Program-made: the position numbers and the translations under genes
Shown here: positions 45,331-53,624 of the stretch, in pieces
Layout: the number at the start of each line of letters is the position of its first letter
Position numbering within the stretch: the first letter of the stretch is position 1
Notes under the pieces: generated by a model
What the model saw: only the letters and a program-made list of their open reading frames with translations
Databases searched by the model: none
Told to the model about the DNA's origin: nothing
Assembly (NCBI GenBank): GCA_016707605.1
Contig: JADJHJ010000006.1
Location: forward strand, 310,001 to 374,000
DNA: 64,000 bases
Reading direction: 5' to 3'
From: Candidatus Promineofilum glycogenicum
Lineage (GTDB): Bacteria > Chloroflexota > Anaerolineae > Promineifilales > Promineifilaceae

Positions 45331-46821
45331 GTGACTCTGACCATTACCACCGCTGAAGATGAAGTGCGGCAGTTGAAGGTGACCATCGAGGTCGACGAGA
45401 GCCGCGTGCAGAAGGCCATGCAGGCCAAGGCCCGCGAACTGAGCCGCGAAATCCAGTTGCCCGGCTTCCGCCCCGGCAAGGCTCCCTACGACGTTGTCGT
45501 GCGCCGCATCGGCGAGGATACGCTGCGGGGCGAGACCATCGAAGACCTGGTGCAGCCGATCTTCGAGGAGGCCCTCAACCAGGCCGACATTGATCCCTAC
45601 GCCCAGCCCTCGCTGGAAGACATCCAGGCCAAGCCGCTGGTATTCACCTTCTCTGTGCCGCTGGCTCCGACCGTCGCCCTGGGTGACTACCGCGAGTTGC
45701 GGCAGGAGCTGACCCCAATCACTGTGACCGACGAGGCGCTGCAAGAGGCGCTGGAGCACGTGCAGGCCCACCACCAGGTCGTTGAGGCCGTCGACCGGCC
45801 GGCGGCCGAGGGGGACGTCATGACCTTCGGCGGTCGCGGTTGGCTCGTAGGCCGGCCGCCGGTGGCCGAAGCCACGGCTGATGAAGCCACGGCTGACGAA
45901 ACTCCGGCCGATGAACCAGTAGCCGAAGCCACTGCCGATGAAGCTACTGCCGACGAAGCCGCTGCCGACGAAGCGACAACTGACGAACCGGCCGCTGTGG
46001 CCGACGACAACCTTTTCGACGAAGAGCGCCTCGACGTGTTGCTCGACCCGACCACCCTCTTCCCCGACACGCCCTTCGTGGCCAATCTCGTCGGGCTGTC
46101 GGCCGGCGACCAGAAGCAGTTCAGCTTCACCTTCCCCGACCCGTATGAGTCGGAGCCGGAGCACGCCGGGCGCGAGGCGCGCTTCGACCTGACCGTACTG
46201 GAGGTCAAGCGGCGCGAACTGCCGCCGCTGGATGACGAACTGGCCAAGCTGGACGGCCGGCACGAGACGCTCGAAGAACTGCGCGAAGCCTTGCGCAAAG
46301 AGCTGACCCAGCAGGCCGAGGACACCGAAAAGGAGCGCGTCATCGAGGAGATGGTCGACCGTCTGCTGGAGAGCGCCCAGTTGGTCTATCCGCCGGCGGC
46401 TATCGAGGCCCACCTAGACGACATGATCGAGGACTTCAAGACCCGCCTATCGCGTAGCGGTTGGGAGTATCAGGACTATCTGAACCTGCAGGGCATGACG
46501 GAGGAGAAGCTGCGCGAGGACTTCCGCGAGAACGCCGAGACCCAGTTGCGCCGCCAACTCGCCCTGCGCCAGTTCATTCTCGATGAGAAGTTGCGCATCG
46601 AGGCGGCCGACATCGATCCCGTGATCGAAGAGCGGCTGGCCCGCTTCGACAACGAGGCGGTCAAGGACAGCCTGCGCAACTACTATCGCAGCGGCCAGGG
46701 GTTAGAGACGATCAGCGGCGCGGTGCTGAGCAACAAGGTCTACGACCGGATTCGGGCCGTATTCAGCGGCGAAGCGCCCGACCTGGCGACGCTGGCCGCC
46801 GAAGAGGACGAAGAGGAGTAG
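45331..46821 (+). CDS. tig: Trigger factor with an acidic pentapeptide-repeat insertion
   Basis: Ribosome-bound chaperone. The N-terminal ribosome-binding domain has the signature LPGFRPGKAPYDVV. The FKBP-like peptidyl-prolyl isomerase domain follows. The C-terminal chaperone arms end with LRNYYRSGQGLETISGAVLS. Inside the isomerase domain, residues about 178-225 are repeats of the type ATADE, giving a very acidic disordered loop not found in usual trigger factors. 496 residues against about 430-450 normally. GTG 45331 is chosen: AGGTAAG precedes it, and the family begins VTLTITTAED-like. clpP lies downstream, the common arrangement. Confidence 0.9.
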   Translation: MTLTITTAEDEVRQLKVTIEVDESRVQKAMQAKARELSREIQLPGFRPGKAPYDVVVRRIGEDTLRGETIEDLVQPIFEEALNQADIDPYAQPSLEDIQAKPLVFTFSVPLAPTVALGDYRELRQELTPITVTDEALQEALEHVQAHHQVVEAVDRPAAEGDVMTFGGRGWLVGRPPVAEATADEATADETPADEPVAEATADEATADEAAADEATTDEPAAVADDNLFDEERLDVLLDPTTLFPDTPFVANLVGLSAGDQKQFSFTFPDPYESEPEHAGREARFDLTVLEVKRRELPPLDDELAKLDGRHETLEELREALRKELTQQAEDTEKERVIEEMVDRLLESAQLVYPPAAIEAHLDDMIEDFKTRLSRSGWEYQDYLNLQGMTEEKLREDFRENAETQLRRQLALRQFILDEKLRIEAADIDPVIEERLARFDNEAVKDSLRNYYRSGQGLETISGAVLSNKVYDRIRAVFSGEAPDLATLAAEEDEEE

Positions 46822-46947
46822 GCGCAGCGCGACAACGGTAATCTAACGCTCGCCGCCTATACTCATCACCAAAGCGCATTGGCGTTTTACAATGACCCGC
46901 CGCCGGCCGCCCGCGCCGGCGGCGTCAAGGCTTGAGGAGAAGCAGCC

Positions 46948-47565
46948 ATGTTCGACATTCCTACGTCTCTCGTCCCGATGGTCGTCGAGTCGACCGGCCG
47001 GGGAGAACGCGCCTATGACATCTTTTCGCTTCTGCTGAAGGAGCGCATCATCATCCTCGGCACGCCGATCAATGATCAGATCGCCAACCTGATCGTCGCC
47101 CAACTGTTGTGGCTGGCCAGCGAGGACGACTCGAAGCCGATCCGCATGTACATCAACTCGCCCGGCGGCCAGGTCTACTCCGGCATGGCCATTTATGACA
47201 CGATGCAGCAGGTGTCGTGCCCCGTCTCCACCGTCGCCGTCGGCTTCACGGCCAGCTTTGGCACCATCCTGCTGACGGCGGGCACGAAGGGCATGCGCTA
47301 CGCCCTGCCCAACGCCACCGTCCATCTGCACCAGCCCCTCGGCGGCGCGCGCGGCCAGGCCTCCGACATCGCCATCCAGGCCCAGGAGATTCTGCGCCTG
47401 CGCACCGATCTGAACCAGATCCTCAGCCACCACACCGGCCAGACCGTCGAGCGCATCCAGAAGGACACCGACCGCGATCTGTACATGACCGCCGTCCAGG
47501 CCCGCGACTACGGCCTGGTGGACGAAGTGCTGGGCACGGCGCCCGGCAACGGCCGCGCCGGCTAA
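46948..47565 (+). CDS. clpP: ATP-dependent Clp protease proteolytic subunit
   Basis: 205-residue serine protease that forms the barrel used with ClpX/ClpA/ClpC. The catalytic triad is S103 (GFTASFG), H128 (VHLHQPLGG) and D177 (DTDRDLYM). The usual G-x-A-A-S-M around the serine is replaced by FTASFG, a mild variation. [17 protein letters not shown] is intact. TTGAGGAGAAGC precedes the ATG. No clpX follows; the next gene encodes a surface protein after a strong terminator. Confidence 0.92.
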   Translation: MFDIPTSLVPMVVESTGRGERAYDIFSLLLKERIIILGTPINDQIANLIVAQLLWLASEDDSKPIRMYINSPGGQVYSGMAIYDTMQQVSCPVSTVAVGFTASFGTILLTAGTKGMRYALPNATVHLHQPLGGARGQASDIAIQAQEILRLRTDLNQILSHHTGQTVERIQKDTDRDLYMTAVQARDYGLVDEVLGTAPGNGRAG

Positions 47566-47593
47566 ATAGCCACTTGCGGCCAGCAGCGCATGG

Positions 47594-47640
47594 GGGCGCG
47601 ACCATTGGCAGAGAGCAGCCAATGGCCGCGCCCTTTCTAT
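47594..47640 (+). terminator. Intrinsic terminator after clpP
   Basis: GGGCGCG-A-CCATTGGC, an 8-base loop, GCCAATGG-CCGCGCCC, then TTTCTATTT. Confidence 0.8.
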
Positions 47641-47721
47641 TTGCCCACGAACCTCGATGCGCCTATAATCCATCTGTCCGGGTGGCGCCGACTGCCGCGC
47701 GGGAGGCCAGACAATACGTAC

Positions 47722-49554
47722 ATGACAAGACGCTCGACACGTCCGCGCACATGGCAGCACCTCCCCTTTCTGCTCCTGGGAATGATGGTCGCTTTGGCTT
47801 ATCTGGGGGCCGGTTCGCACCCCCGCTCGACCGGAGCCGCCCCCGCCCAGTTGCCCCAGGTTGGTTTTGGCCAGGCCACCTACACCTTCGCCGAGAACGC
47901 CGGCACCGTTGCCATCTCGGTGACAATCAACACCGCCCCCGCCCCCGGCGCGGAGAATAACGTCGTCGTCGAGTACCTGACCCTGCCGGGCACGGCGCTC
48001 GAAGGGGTGGACTATACGCGCGCAGCCGGCGAACTGACCTTCACCAGCGCCTCGACTTCCACACAGACGTTCAACGTCACCCTGCTGAACAACGCCGTCT
48101 CCCAGGGCACGCGCCAACTCAACCTGGCCCTGCGGCTGCGGACGCCGGGCACGGCCACGCTGGCCCGCGGCGAGGCGGTGCTGATCATCACCGACGACGA
48201 CCCCACGCCCACACCCACCGTGCGGCCGACCACCTCCACGGGCACGCCCATCTTCGTTGACCTGACCGAACCGAACGATGCGCTGGAAGAGGCGTATGAG
48301 GTTCAACCCGGAGCCACGGCCATTTGCCAGTTGACCCTCTGGCCGCCGGGCGACCTGGACTACTACCGCTTCGCCGTCAAGAGCGGCACCTTCTACCAGT
48401 TGACCACCAGCGACCTCTCGCCCGGCATCGACACCGTGCTGAAGGTCTATAACCAGGCCGGCCAGGCCATCGCCGAAAACGACGACTTCGGGCCGGCCGG
48501 CGAACTGCACTCGCAACTGGTCGTCCAGGCCGACACGACCGGCTTCTACTTCGCCCGCGTCGTCAACAAAAGCCCGGCCGACGCCGCCAACCGTACCTAC
48601 TGTTTCGCCATTGACGCCATGGAGCAGCCGACGCCGACGGCGACGCCGACTCTGTTCCCCACGCGCACCGGCTCCGACACCTGTGAGCCGAACGGCCGGC
48701 TGGACATCGCCTGCCTCTTCGGCGATAACCAGTCGGGGCCATTCAACTTCGTGCCGCCCTTCAACGAAGGCCCCGACCAGGACTTCTATCGTATCTGGGT
48801 CAAGCCGGGCGTCACCGTCACCTGTGAGACGAACCAGTTATCGGCCGTCACCGACACCAACATGATCATGCTCGGCCCCAACGGCGAGGACTTCAACCCG
48901 CAGTTGGGCAACGACGACAAAGCGCCGGGCGACCGCGGCAGCCGGCTAACTTTTACTTCTTTCTACACCGGCTGGCTCCACGTGCTCGTCGGCCCGGTCA
49001 ACCCTGTGCCGGTGGCTCAGGCGGCGCAGTTCACCTACACCCTGGCCTGCACGTCCAGCGTGCCGCCGACGGCCACGCCGACGACCCCCTTCGTGCCGCC
49101 GCCGACGGGTGGCGGCGGCGGCATCATCGCCCCGACCATCACGCCCCTGCCAACGTCGACGCCCTTCGACCTGTCGCAACTGCTGACGCCGTCGCCGGTG
49201 GTCATTCCCGAAGTGACCATTCAGCCGCTGCCGACGGCCACGCCGCCCAGCGGCGCGTTGCAGACGGCGACGGTCAACGTGACCGTCTTCTACGACAGTA
49301 ACTTCAACTTCACGCCGGAGATCAACGAGGGCATCCAGGACGTGGCCGTGGCCCTCTATGACAACACCAACGGCCGTCTGCTGGCCTTCGGCTACACCAA
49401 CCAGGCCGGGGCGGTGCGCTTCGAGGCCATTCCCAGCACCGGCGCGGTGCGCGTCGAAGTGCCGCTGCTGAACTACACTCAGATTGTGGGCACAGGCGAG
49501 TCGAACATCAGCGTGCGCGTCGCGCCGCTGCCGCTGCCCATCGGAATTCCGTAA
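47722..49554 (+). CDS. Secreted Calx-beta and pre-peptidase-type domain protein
   Basis: 610 residues. A signal peptide (PFLLLGMMVALAYLGAG) is followed by a Calx-beta domain with VGFGQATYTFAENAGTVAIS, VDYTRAAGELTF and AVLIITDDDPTPTPT. Two C-terminal pre-peptidase-like beta domains follow (LTLWPPGDLDYYRFAVKSGT and GPDQDFYRIWVKPGVTVTCE). A proline/threonine linker with GGGGG and a final SdrD-like carboxypeptidase-type domain (VTVFYDSNFNFTPEINEGIQ) complete it. No catalytic motif is seen; likely a cell-surface or extracellular matrix protein. Its neighbour at 49604 may be co-transcribed. ATG 47722 is chosen because the signal peptide begins there. Confidence 0.8.
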   Translation: MTRRSTRPRTWQHLPFLLLGMMVALAYLGAGSHPRSTGAAPAQLPQVGFGQATYTFAENAGTVAISVTINTAPAPGAENNVVVEYLTLPGTALEGVDYTRAAGELTFTSASTSTQTFNVTLLNNAVSQGTRQLNLALRLRTPGTATLARGEAVLIITDDDPTPTPTVRPTTSTGTPIFVDLTEPNDALEEAYEVQPGATAICQLTLWPPGDLDYYRFAVKSGTFYQLTTSDLSPGIDTVLKVYNQAGQAIAENDDFGPAGELHSQLVVQADTTGFYFARVVNKSPADAANRTYCFAIDAMEQPTPTATPTLFPTRTGSDTCEPNGRLDIACLFGDNQSGPFNFVPPFNEGPDQDFYRIWVKPGVTVTCETNQLSAVTDTNMIMLGPNGEDFNPQLGNDDKAPGDRGSRLTFTSFYTGWLHVLVGPVNPVPVAQAAQFTYTLACTSSVPPTATPTTPFVPPPTGGGGGIIAPTITPLPTSTPFDLSQLLTPSPVVIPEVTIQPLPTATPPSGALQTATVNVTVFYDSNFNFTPEINEGIQDVAVALYDNTNGRLLAFGYTNQAGAVRFEAIPSTGAVRVEVPLLNYTQIVGTGESNISVRVAPLPLPIGIP

Positions 49555-49603
49555 GGAGCGGAACTCAGGACGCGCCGCCGGCGTCCTACTGTGCAAGTGA
49601 ACT

Positions 49604-50983
49604 ATGTCGGCTGACCCGCAACCCCCCACCAGCAGCCCTTTCCAGCGCCTGACGGCCAACCCCGCCCTGCTTTTGCTGGCCATCGTCGCCGTCGTCGCGC
49701 TGCTGGCCGCCTGCATCCTGGGCTTCCTGCTGCTCCGGCCGCGGCTGGGCGGCGGGCAGACCACTGACGGCGTGACCGCCGGCGAGCCGACGCCCTTCCC
49801 CGACGCCACCGCGCCCGCCGCCGGCGACCAGGCGGTCATCGTCGGCGTCAGCGACACCGGCACCTTCACCGTTACCCTCGACGCCCCGGCCACGCTGGGC
49901 GTCCTCGACCAGCAGCGCCTCGTCCAGCCGGAGAGCATCGGCGTCGATGGCCTGTGGAACCCGGAGATCAGCGAGGAGAATGCCGCCTGGGTCGTCGGCA
50001 CCATCGTCAACTACGTCTTCGGCCTGCCCGACACGGAGGCCAACCGGGCGCTGCTGGAGTCGCTGGCCCCCGGCAACGAGATGACGGTGACGACGCGCGG
50101 CGGCACCGTCCACACCTTCGCCTTCGACAGCCGCAGCCGCGTGCCCAGCGCCGACCGCAGCGTCTTCAGCCAGCTTTCGCCGGGCATCAGCCTGATTCTA
50201 CTGGGCGGCGATGAGGCCGACCGGCTGGTGGTGCGCGGGCGCTACGAGGTGGCCGCGGCCGACCCCAGCGCCAGCGGCAACGTCATCCAACTGGGCGAGA
50301 CGGCGCAATTGGGCGACGCCCAATTCACCGTGCAGGCCAACTCCTTTCTGACCAATCGGCCCGAAGCGCCGACCGGCTTCGGCTTCTTCCTGATCGACTT
50401 CGTGGTGCAAAACGTGGGCCTGACGGCCATCGACAGCAGCGCCTATCGCTTCACCCTGTCTGACGAACTCGGCAACCAGTACGCGTTGAACCCCATCGCC
50501 AGCCGGCTGGGCAACTTCCCGCCGCTGGGCGGCTTCGTCAACGCCGGGCAGTCGGTCAGCGCCACGGCCGGCTATCAGATTCCGGCCGGGCTGGTCAGCC
50601 CCAACCTGACCTGGACCGTGACCGGGCCTGACGGGACGGAGATTCAGGCCGTGCTGGCCTTCACCGCCGGCGGCGACGCCGGCCAGAGCGCCGTCATCTC
50701 GCTGCAAGAGGCGACTATCACGCCCGACCTGAACAACCTGATCATCGTCGGGCAGGTGACGAACGTCGGCGCGCAACCGCTGGTCATCGCTCCCGAAGAC
50801 ATCTCGCTGCGCACGCCGACCGGCTCCGACTACCTGCTGCTGGCCACCAACCCGCCCTTCCCCTGGACGGTTCCCCCCAACCAGACGCTGCAATTCGCCG
50901 TCACCTACCAGCGCCCCATCGGCTCACCCTCGGCCGTGTTCACGCTGCTCAGCCAGCCGTTTGAGTTGAGCGGGCTACAGTAG
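49604..50983 (+). CDS. Membrane-anchored protein with sortase-like domain lacking catalytic residues, plus DUF4352-like domains
   Basis: 459 residues. One N-terminal membrane span (LLLLAIVAVVALLAACILGF) anchors an external part. Residues about 75-215 follow a sortase-like order (SIGVDGLWNPEISEENAAWV, GNEMTVTTRGGTVHTFAFDS, then ISLILLGGDEADRLVVRGRY). Where sortases have a V-G-H and T-L-V-T-C, this protein has no histidine and a glycine instead of cysteine; the arginine-like RLVVR segment remains. Two DUF4352-like beta domains follow. It is probably a structural or binding protein. The sortase relation is an inference. Confidence 0.6.
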   Translation: MSADPQPPTSSPFQRLTANPALLLLAIVAVVALLAACILGFLLLRPRLGGGQTTDGVTAGEPTPFPDATAPAAGDQAVIVGVSDTGTFTVTLDAPATLGVLDQQRLVQPESIGVDGLWNPEISEENAAWVVGTIVNYVFGLPDTEANRALLESLAPGNEMTVTTRGGTVHTFAFDSRSRVPSADRSVFSQLSPGISLILLGGDEADRLVVRGRYEVAAADPSASGNVIQLGETAQLGDAQFTVQANSFLTNRPEAPTGFGFFLIDFVVQNVGLTAIDSSAYRFTLSDELGNQYALNPIASRLGNFPPLGGFVNAGQSVSATAGYQIPAGLVSPNLTWTVTGPDGTEIQAVLAFTAGGDAGQSAVISLQEATITPDLNNLIIVGQVTNVGAQPLVIAPEDISLRTPTGSDYLLLATNPPFPWTVPPNQTLQFAVTYQRPIGSPSAVFTLLSQPFELSGLQ

Positions 50984-51042
50984 TAACCCGCCTTACGCCG
51001 GCTACTTCTGCCGCGTGGGGGGGTGCGGCGCATGGATTAGGG

Positions 51043-51139
51043 AAGCACAGGATAAGAATCCTGTGCTGACTGACCAGACCGGCAGGCATGGCCCGGCGCA
51101 CGCTGCGTTAGGGGAAGACACAGGATAAGAATCCTGTGC
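51043..51139. repeat. Family F palindromes, two copies
   Basis: CACAGGATAAGAATCCTGTG occurs twice, separated by about 57 bp of GC-rich spacer with GGCCCGGCGCACGCTGCG. It lies between convergent genes and ends at the stop codon of the membrane protein at 51139. Confidence 0.85.
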
Positions 51140-51615
51140 TACTTCTTGCCGTTGAGGATGAACTCCATCGAGGACGACAGCCGTTTGCCGCGGCTGGTGT
51201 AGTAGAGAAGGATGCCGCTCAACAGCAGCAGCAGCCCCACGACCAGCCCCCCCAATTGCAGCGGGCCGATGAACGGCCGCTCGAACTCCGGCTGGACGTG
51301 CGTGCCGATGCGGATCAGGTCGGCGAAGCCGGTCACGTAGCTGAACACCAGCCCCGTCAGCGACAGCCGCACGCCGATATCGGCCTGCAAGGAGCGCGGC
51401 GCGTCCGGCGGGCGGGCGGCGGCCATGAGCAGATAGGCGGCGATGGTCAGGGCGGTGATGCCCATCAGGAAGGCCAGCGTTTGCAGCACGCCGAACCCCG
51501 GCGTCAGGTCGAGGCCAAACAACTCCGTTGCCACCGCGCCGACCACCAGCAGCAACCCCACGATGGCCAGGACGGCCACCACCGCGCGGCGAACGCGGAC
51601 CGGTTTGTTATTCAT
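51139..51615 (-). CDS. Hypothetical four-span membrane protein
   Basis: 158 residues. Four hydrophobic segments are seen: VVAVLAIVGLLLVVGAVATE, LAFLMGITALTIAAYLLMAA, LSLTGLVFSYVTGFADLI and GLVVGLLLLLSGILLYYTSR. The N-terminus is basic (inside) and the tail is short. No family is recognised. ATG 51615 is taken since upstream sequence in the frame is tRNA and spacer. Confidence 0.6.
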   Translation of the reverse strand: MNNKPVRVRRAVVAVLAIVGLLLVVGAVATELFGLDLTPGFGVLQTLAFLMGITALTIAAYLLMAAARPPDAPRSLQADIGVRLSLTGLVFSYVTGFADLIRIGTHVQPEFERPFIGPLQLGGLVVGLLLLLSGILLYYTSRGKRLSSSMEFILNGKK

Positions 51616-51689
51616 AGCTAGGCTCACTCCGCTATTGACAAAGAAAGAGACGCCGCGCCGGTGAACGACGCCGCGTCTCGATCGTGAGG

Positions 51690-51763
51690 TCGGGGCAGCG
51701 GGACTCGAACCCACGACCTCTTCAACCCCATTGAAGCGCGCTACCAAGCTGCGCCATGCCCCG
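51690..51763 (-). tRNA. tRNA-Pro (anticodon GGG)
   Basis: On the minus strand: acceptor stem CGGGGCA/TGCCCCG, D-arm GCGCAGCTTGGTAGCGC, anticodon stem CTTCA/TGAAG around loop ATGGGGT (anticodon GGG), T-arm GTGGGTTCGAGTCCCGC, discriminator A. All stems pair. CCA is not encoded. Confidence 0.93.
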
Positions 51764-51812
51764 ATTGCAAGGAGCATTATAGCAGAACGGTCCATAGACG
51801 GCAAACCGCTAA

Positions 51813-51872
51813 CAAGGATGAGGGATGAGGGATGAGGGATGAATTCATCCTTCATCCTTCATCCCTTATCCC
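51813..51872. repeat. Family K hairpin (GATGAGG words)
   Basis: Tandem GGATGAG words, then GAATTC and complementary tandem CATCCTT/CATCCCT words. The right side touches the stop codon of the CPBP protease gene. Confidence 0.8.
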
Positions 51873-52855
51873 ACCAGTGGTTCCAGGTAGACGGCCAACA
51901 GGCTTAGCAGGCCGAGGGTGAAGTTGTAGCCGCCGTGGACGAGGATGGCCACGGTCGTGTTGCTGCGCTTGCGGATGATGCCCAGGACGACGCTGAGCAT
52001 GAAGACGGTCAGCGTGGCCGGGCTGAGGCCATACTGCACGTGGCTGACGGCGAAGATGAGCGAGGTCGGCACGATGCCAAAGATGGGCTGGAGCGCGCCG
52101 CGAAAGAGCAACTCCTCGCTCAACCCGGCGGCGGCGGCCAACAGCAACCACTCACCCACGGTGTCGAAGTTGCCCAGTAGCGTCTCGTTGAGGCCGCTGA
52201 CTTGTAACGCCTCATCCGGCGACAGCAGCACCCACGTAACGCTGACACAGCCCTGCAAGAAGACGAAGAAGACCATCCAGATGACGCCGGTCAGCAGTTG
52301 GCGGCCGGTCGGCCGTTGCAGCCCCAGCCGCTCGGCCGCCGCCGCGCCGTCGCGACGCAGGAAAAGGCCCACGCCGACGAACGCCGCCAGGACGAACACG
52401 GCCGCCTGGGACAGAATATCGAGCAGCGTCGCCTCCACGGCTGACTCGGCCAGCAGTTCCAGGCCGGGGGCCAGCGTCAGCGCCGCGTTGCCGGCCAGAT
52501 AGCCGATGGTGGCCAGGGCCAGGGTGTGGACGGCCGACTCCACGTCGAGCGCCGGCAGCAGCCGCGCCAGCCACAGCCGCACCGGCCGCAGGCTGACTAC
52601 CATGCCCCACAGGCCAATGCCGATGAGCGGCGGGCCGCCGAGGGCCGGGTCAATGGGCAACTCGCCCACGCCCAACAGCGCCGCCACGTCCGGTGGGAAC
52701 CAGCGCCAGACGATGCCGCCGATCAGGAGCAGGGAGTGGAGCAGGAAGAGGCCGAGGTGGAAGGCCGTCCGCGCCCCGGCGCTGCCTCGCGCCGCCACCC
52801 AATTGGCCAGAGCCATGAGCAGCAGCAGCGGCAGGGCAACGACGAAGATGGCCAT
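51866..52855 (-). CDS. CPBP family intramembrane metalloprotease (Abi/Rce1-like)
   Basis: 329-residue polytopic membrane protein with about eight spans. The catalytic core is near the C-terminus: LSEELLFRGALQPIF (EExxxR), SLIFAVSHVQYGLSPATLT (FxxxH) and VAILVHGGYNFTLG (HxxxN/D). These residues match the glutamyl intramembrane protease family. Function in this organism unknown; homologues process or protect secreted peptides. ATG 52855 is used as the first start with a hydrophobic N-terminus. It follows the lipoprotein gene by 47 bases. Confidence 0.85.
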   Translation of the reverse strand: MAIFVVALPLLLLMALANWVAARGSAGARTAFHLGLFLLHSLLLIGGIVWRWFPPDVAALLGVGELPIDPALGGPPLIGIGLWGMVVSLRPVRLWLARLLPALDVESAVHTLALATIGYLAGNAALTLAPGLELLAESAVEATLLDILSQAAVFVLAAFVGVGLFLRRDGAAAAERLGLQRPTGRQLLTGVIWMVFFVFLQGCVSVTWVLLSPDEALQVSGLNETLLGNFDTVGEWLLLAAAAGLSEELLFRGALQPIFGIVPTSLIFAVSHVQYGLSPATLTVFMLSVVLGIIRKRSNTTVAILVHGGYNFTLGLLSLLAVYLEPLVG

Positions 52856-52901
52856 GAGAGGCGAAAGGCCGGCCGCTGAGTTAGCGGCCGGCCCCTGTTG
52901 T

Positions 52902-53519
52902 TTAGGGCTGCACCAGCGTCGAGTCGTAGAAGACGCCGACGTTGGGCAGGTTCTGGAAGCCTTCGCCGCGATGGGGGAAGTACATCTCGGCCGTCTGGGC
53001 GATGTCCATGCCTTCCGGCAGCGCGCCGATGGCCAGGCCGATGCGGTTGCCGGCCACCAGGCCGCTGACGGGGATGGAGAATGCGCCGTTGGCGTCACTC
53101 TGCCCCATGCCCAGCGGCGCGCCGTTGTAGGTCACATCGAGAACGGCCAGGGTCAGGTTGGGCGGGGCCTGGCCGGTCAGGGTGGTCGTAGCCACTGTTA
53201 CCGGCTGGTCGATGCGGAAGCGCGGCTCCAGAAAGGTATCTTCGGCCGCCGGCGGCGGGTAGGCCTCGGCCACGGCCGCTTCGCCTTCGGCCGGATAGGC
53301 GCCGGCGCTCTCCGCAACGGGCGCGGGATAGCTGCCGTCGACCGGCGCGGCCGGGGCGGTGGCGGTCAATTCCGACGTGGCCAGCGCGCCGCCGGCGGCC
53401 TCGGTGGCGGCGATGGTCGGCGTCGTCGTCGTGGCCGCGCCGCCACAGGCGACGGCCAGCAACGCCACGGCCAGCAGGCAGACGATAAGAAACGGGGCGA
53501 GTTTAGTTTGTGAACGCAT
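52902..53519 (-). CDS. Lipoprotein of unknown function
   Basis: 205 residues. The signal peptide ends in LLAVACGG (lipobox), so the protein is lipid-anchored outside the membrane. A Thr/Ala/Pro-rich linker (TTTTPTIAATEAAGG, then YPAPVAESAGAYPAEGEAA) precedes a small beta domain (VTVATTTLTGQAPPNLTLAV ... LGMGQSDANGAFSIPVSGL), similar to a surface Ig-like fold. Upstream of the CPBP protease in the same direction; possibly one transcript. Confidence 0.7.
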   Translation of the reverse strand: MRSQTKLAPFLIVCLLAVALLAVACGGAATTTTPTIAATEAAGGALATSELTATAPAAPVDGSYPAPVAESAGAYPAEGEAAVAEAYPPPAAEDTFLEPRFRIDQPVTVATTTLTGQAPPNLTLAVLDVTYNGAPLGMGQSDANGAFSIPVSGLVAGNRIGLAIGALPEGMDIAQTAEMYFPHRGEGFQNLPNVGVFYDSTLVQP

Positions 53520-53540
53520 AGTTTCGATTCTAGCCCAAAG

Positions 53541-53580
53541 CGGGAAAGAAAAGAAGCCACCGGTGAAGGTGGCTTCTCTT
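53541..53580 (-). terminator. Intrinsic terminator after the secreted repeat protein
   Basis: On the minus strand GAAGCCACC-TTCACC-GGTGGCTTC is followed by TTTTCTTT. Confidence 0.8.
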
Positions 53581-53624
53581 TTTCTCAGATGGTCAGAGGC
53601 GAACCCGCGTCTGACCGGTAGGGT

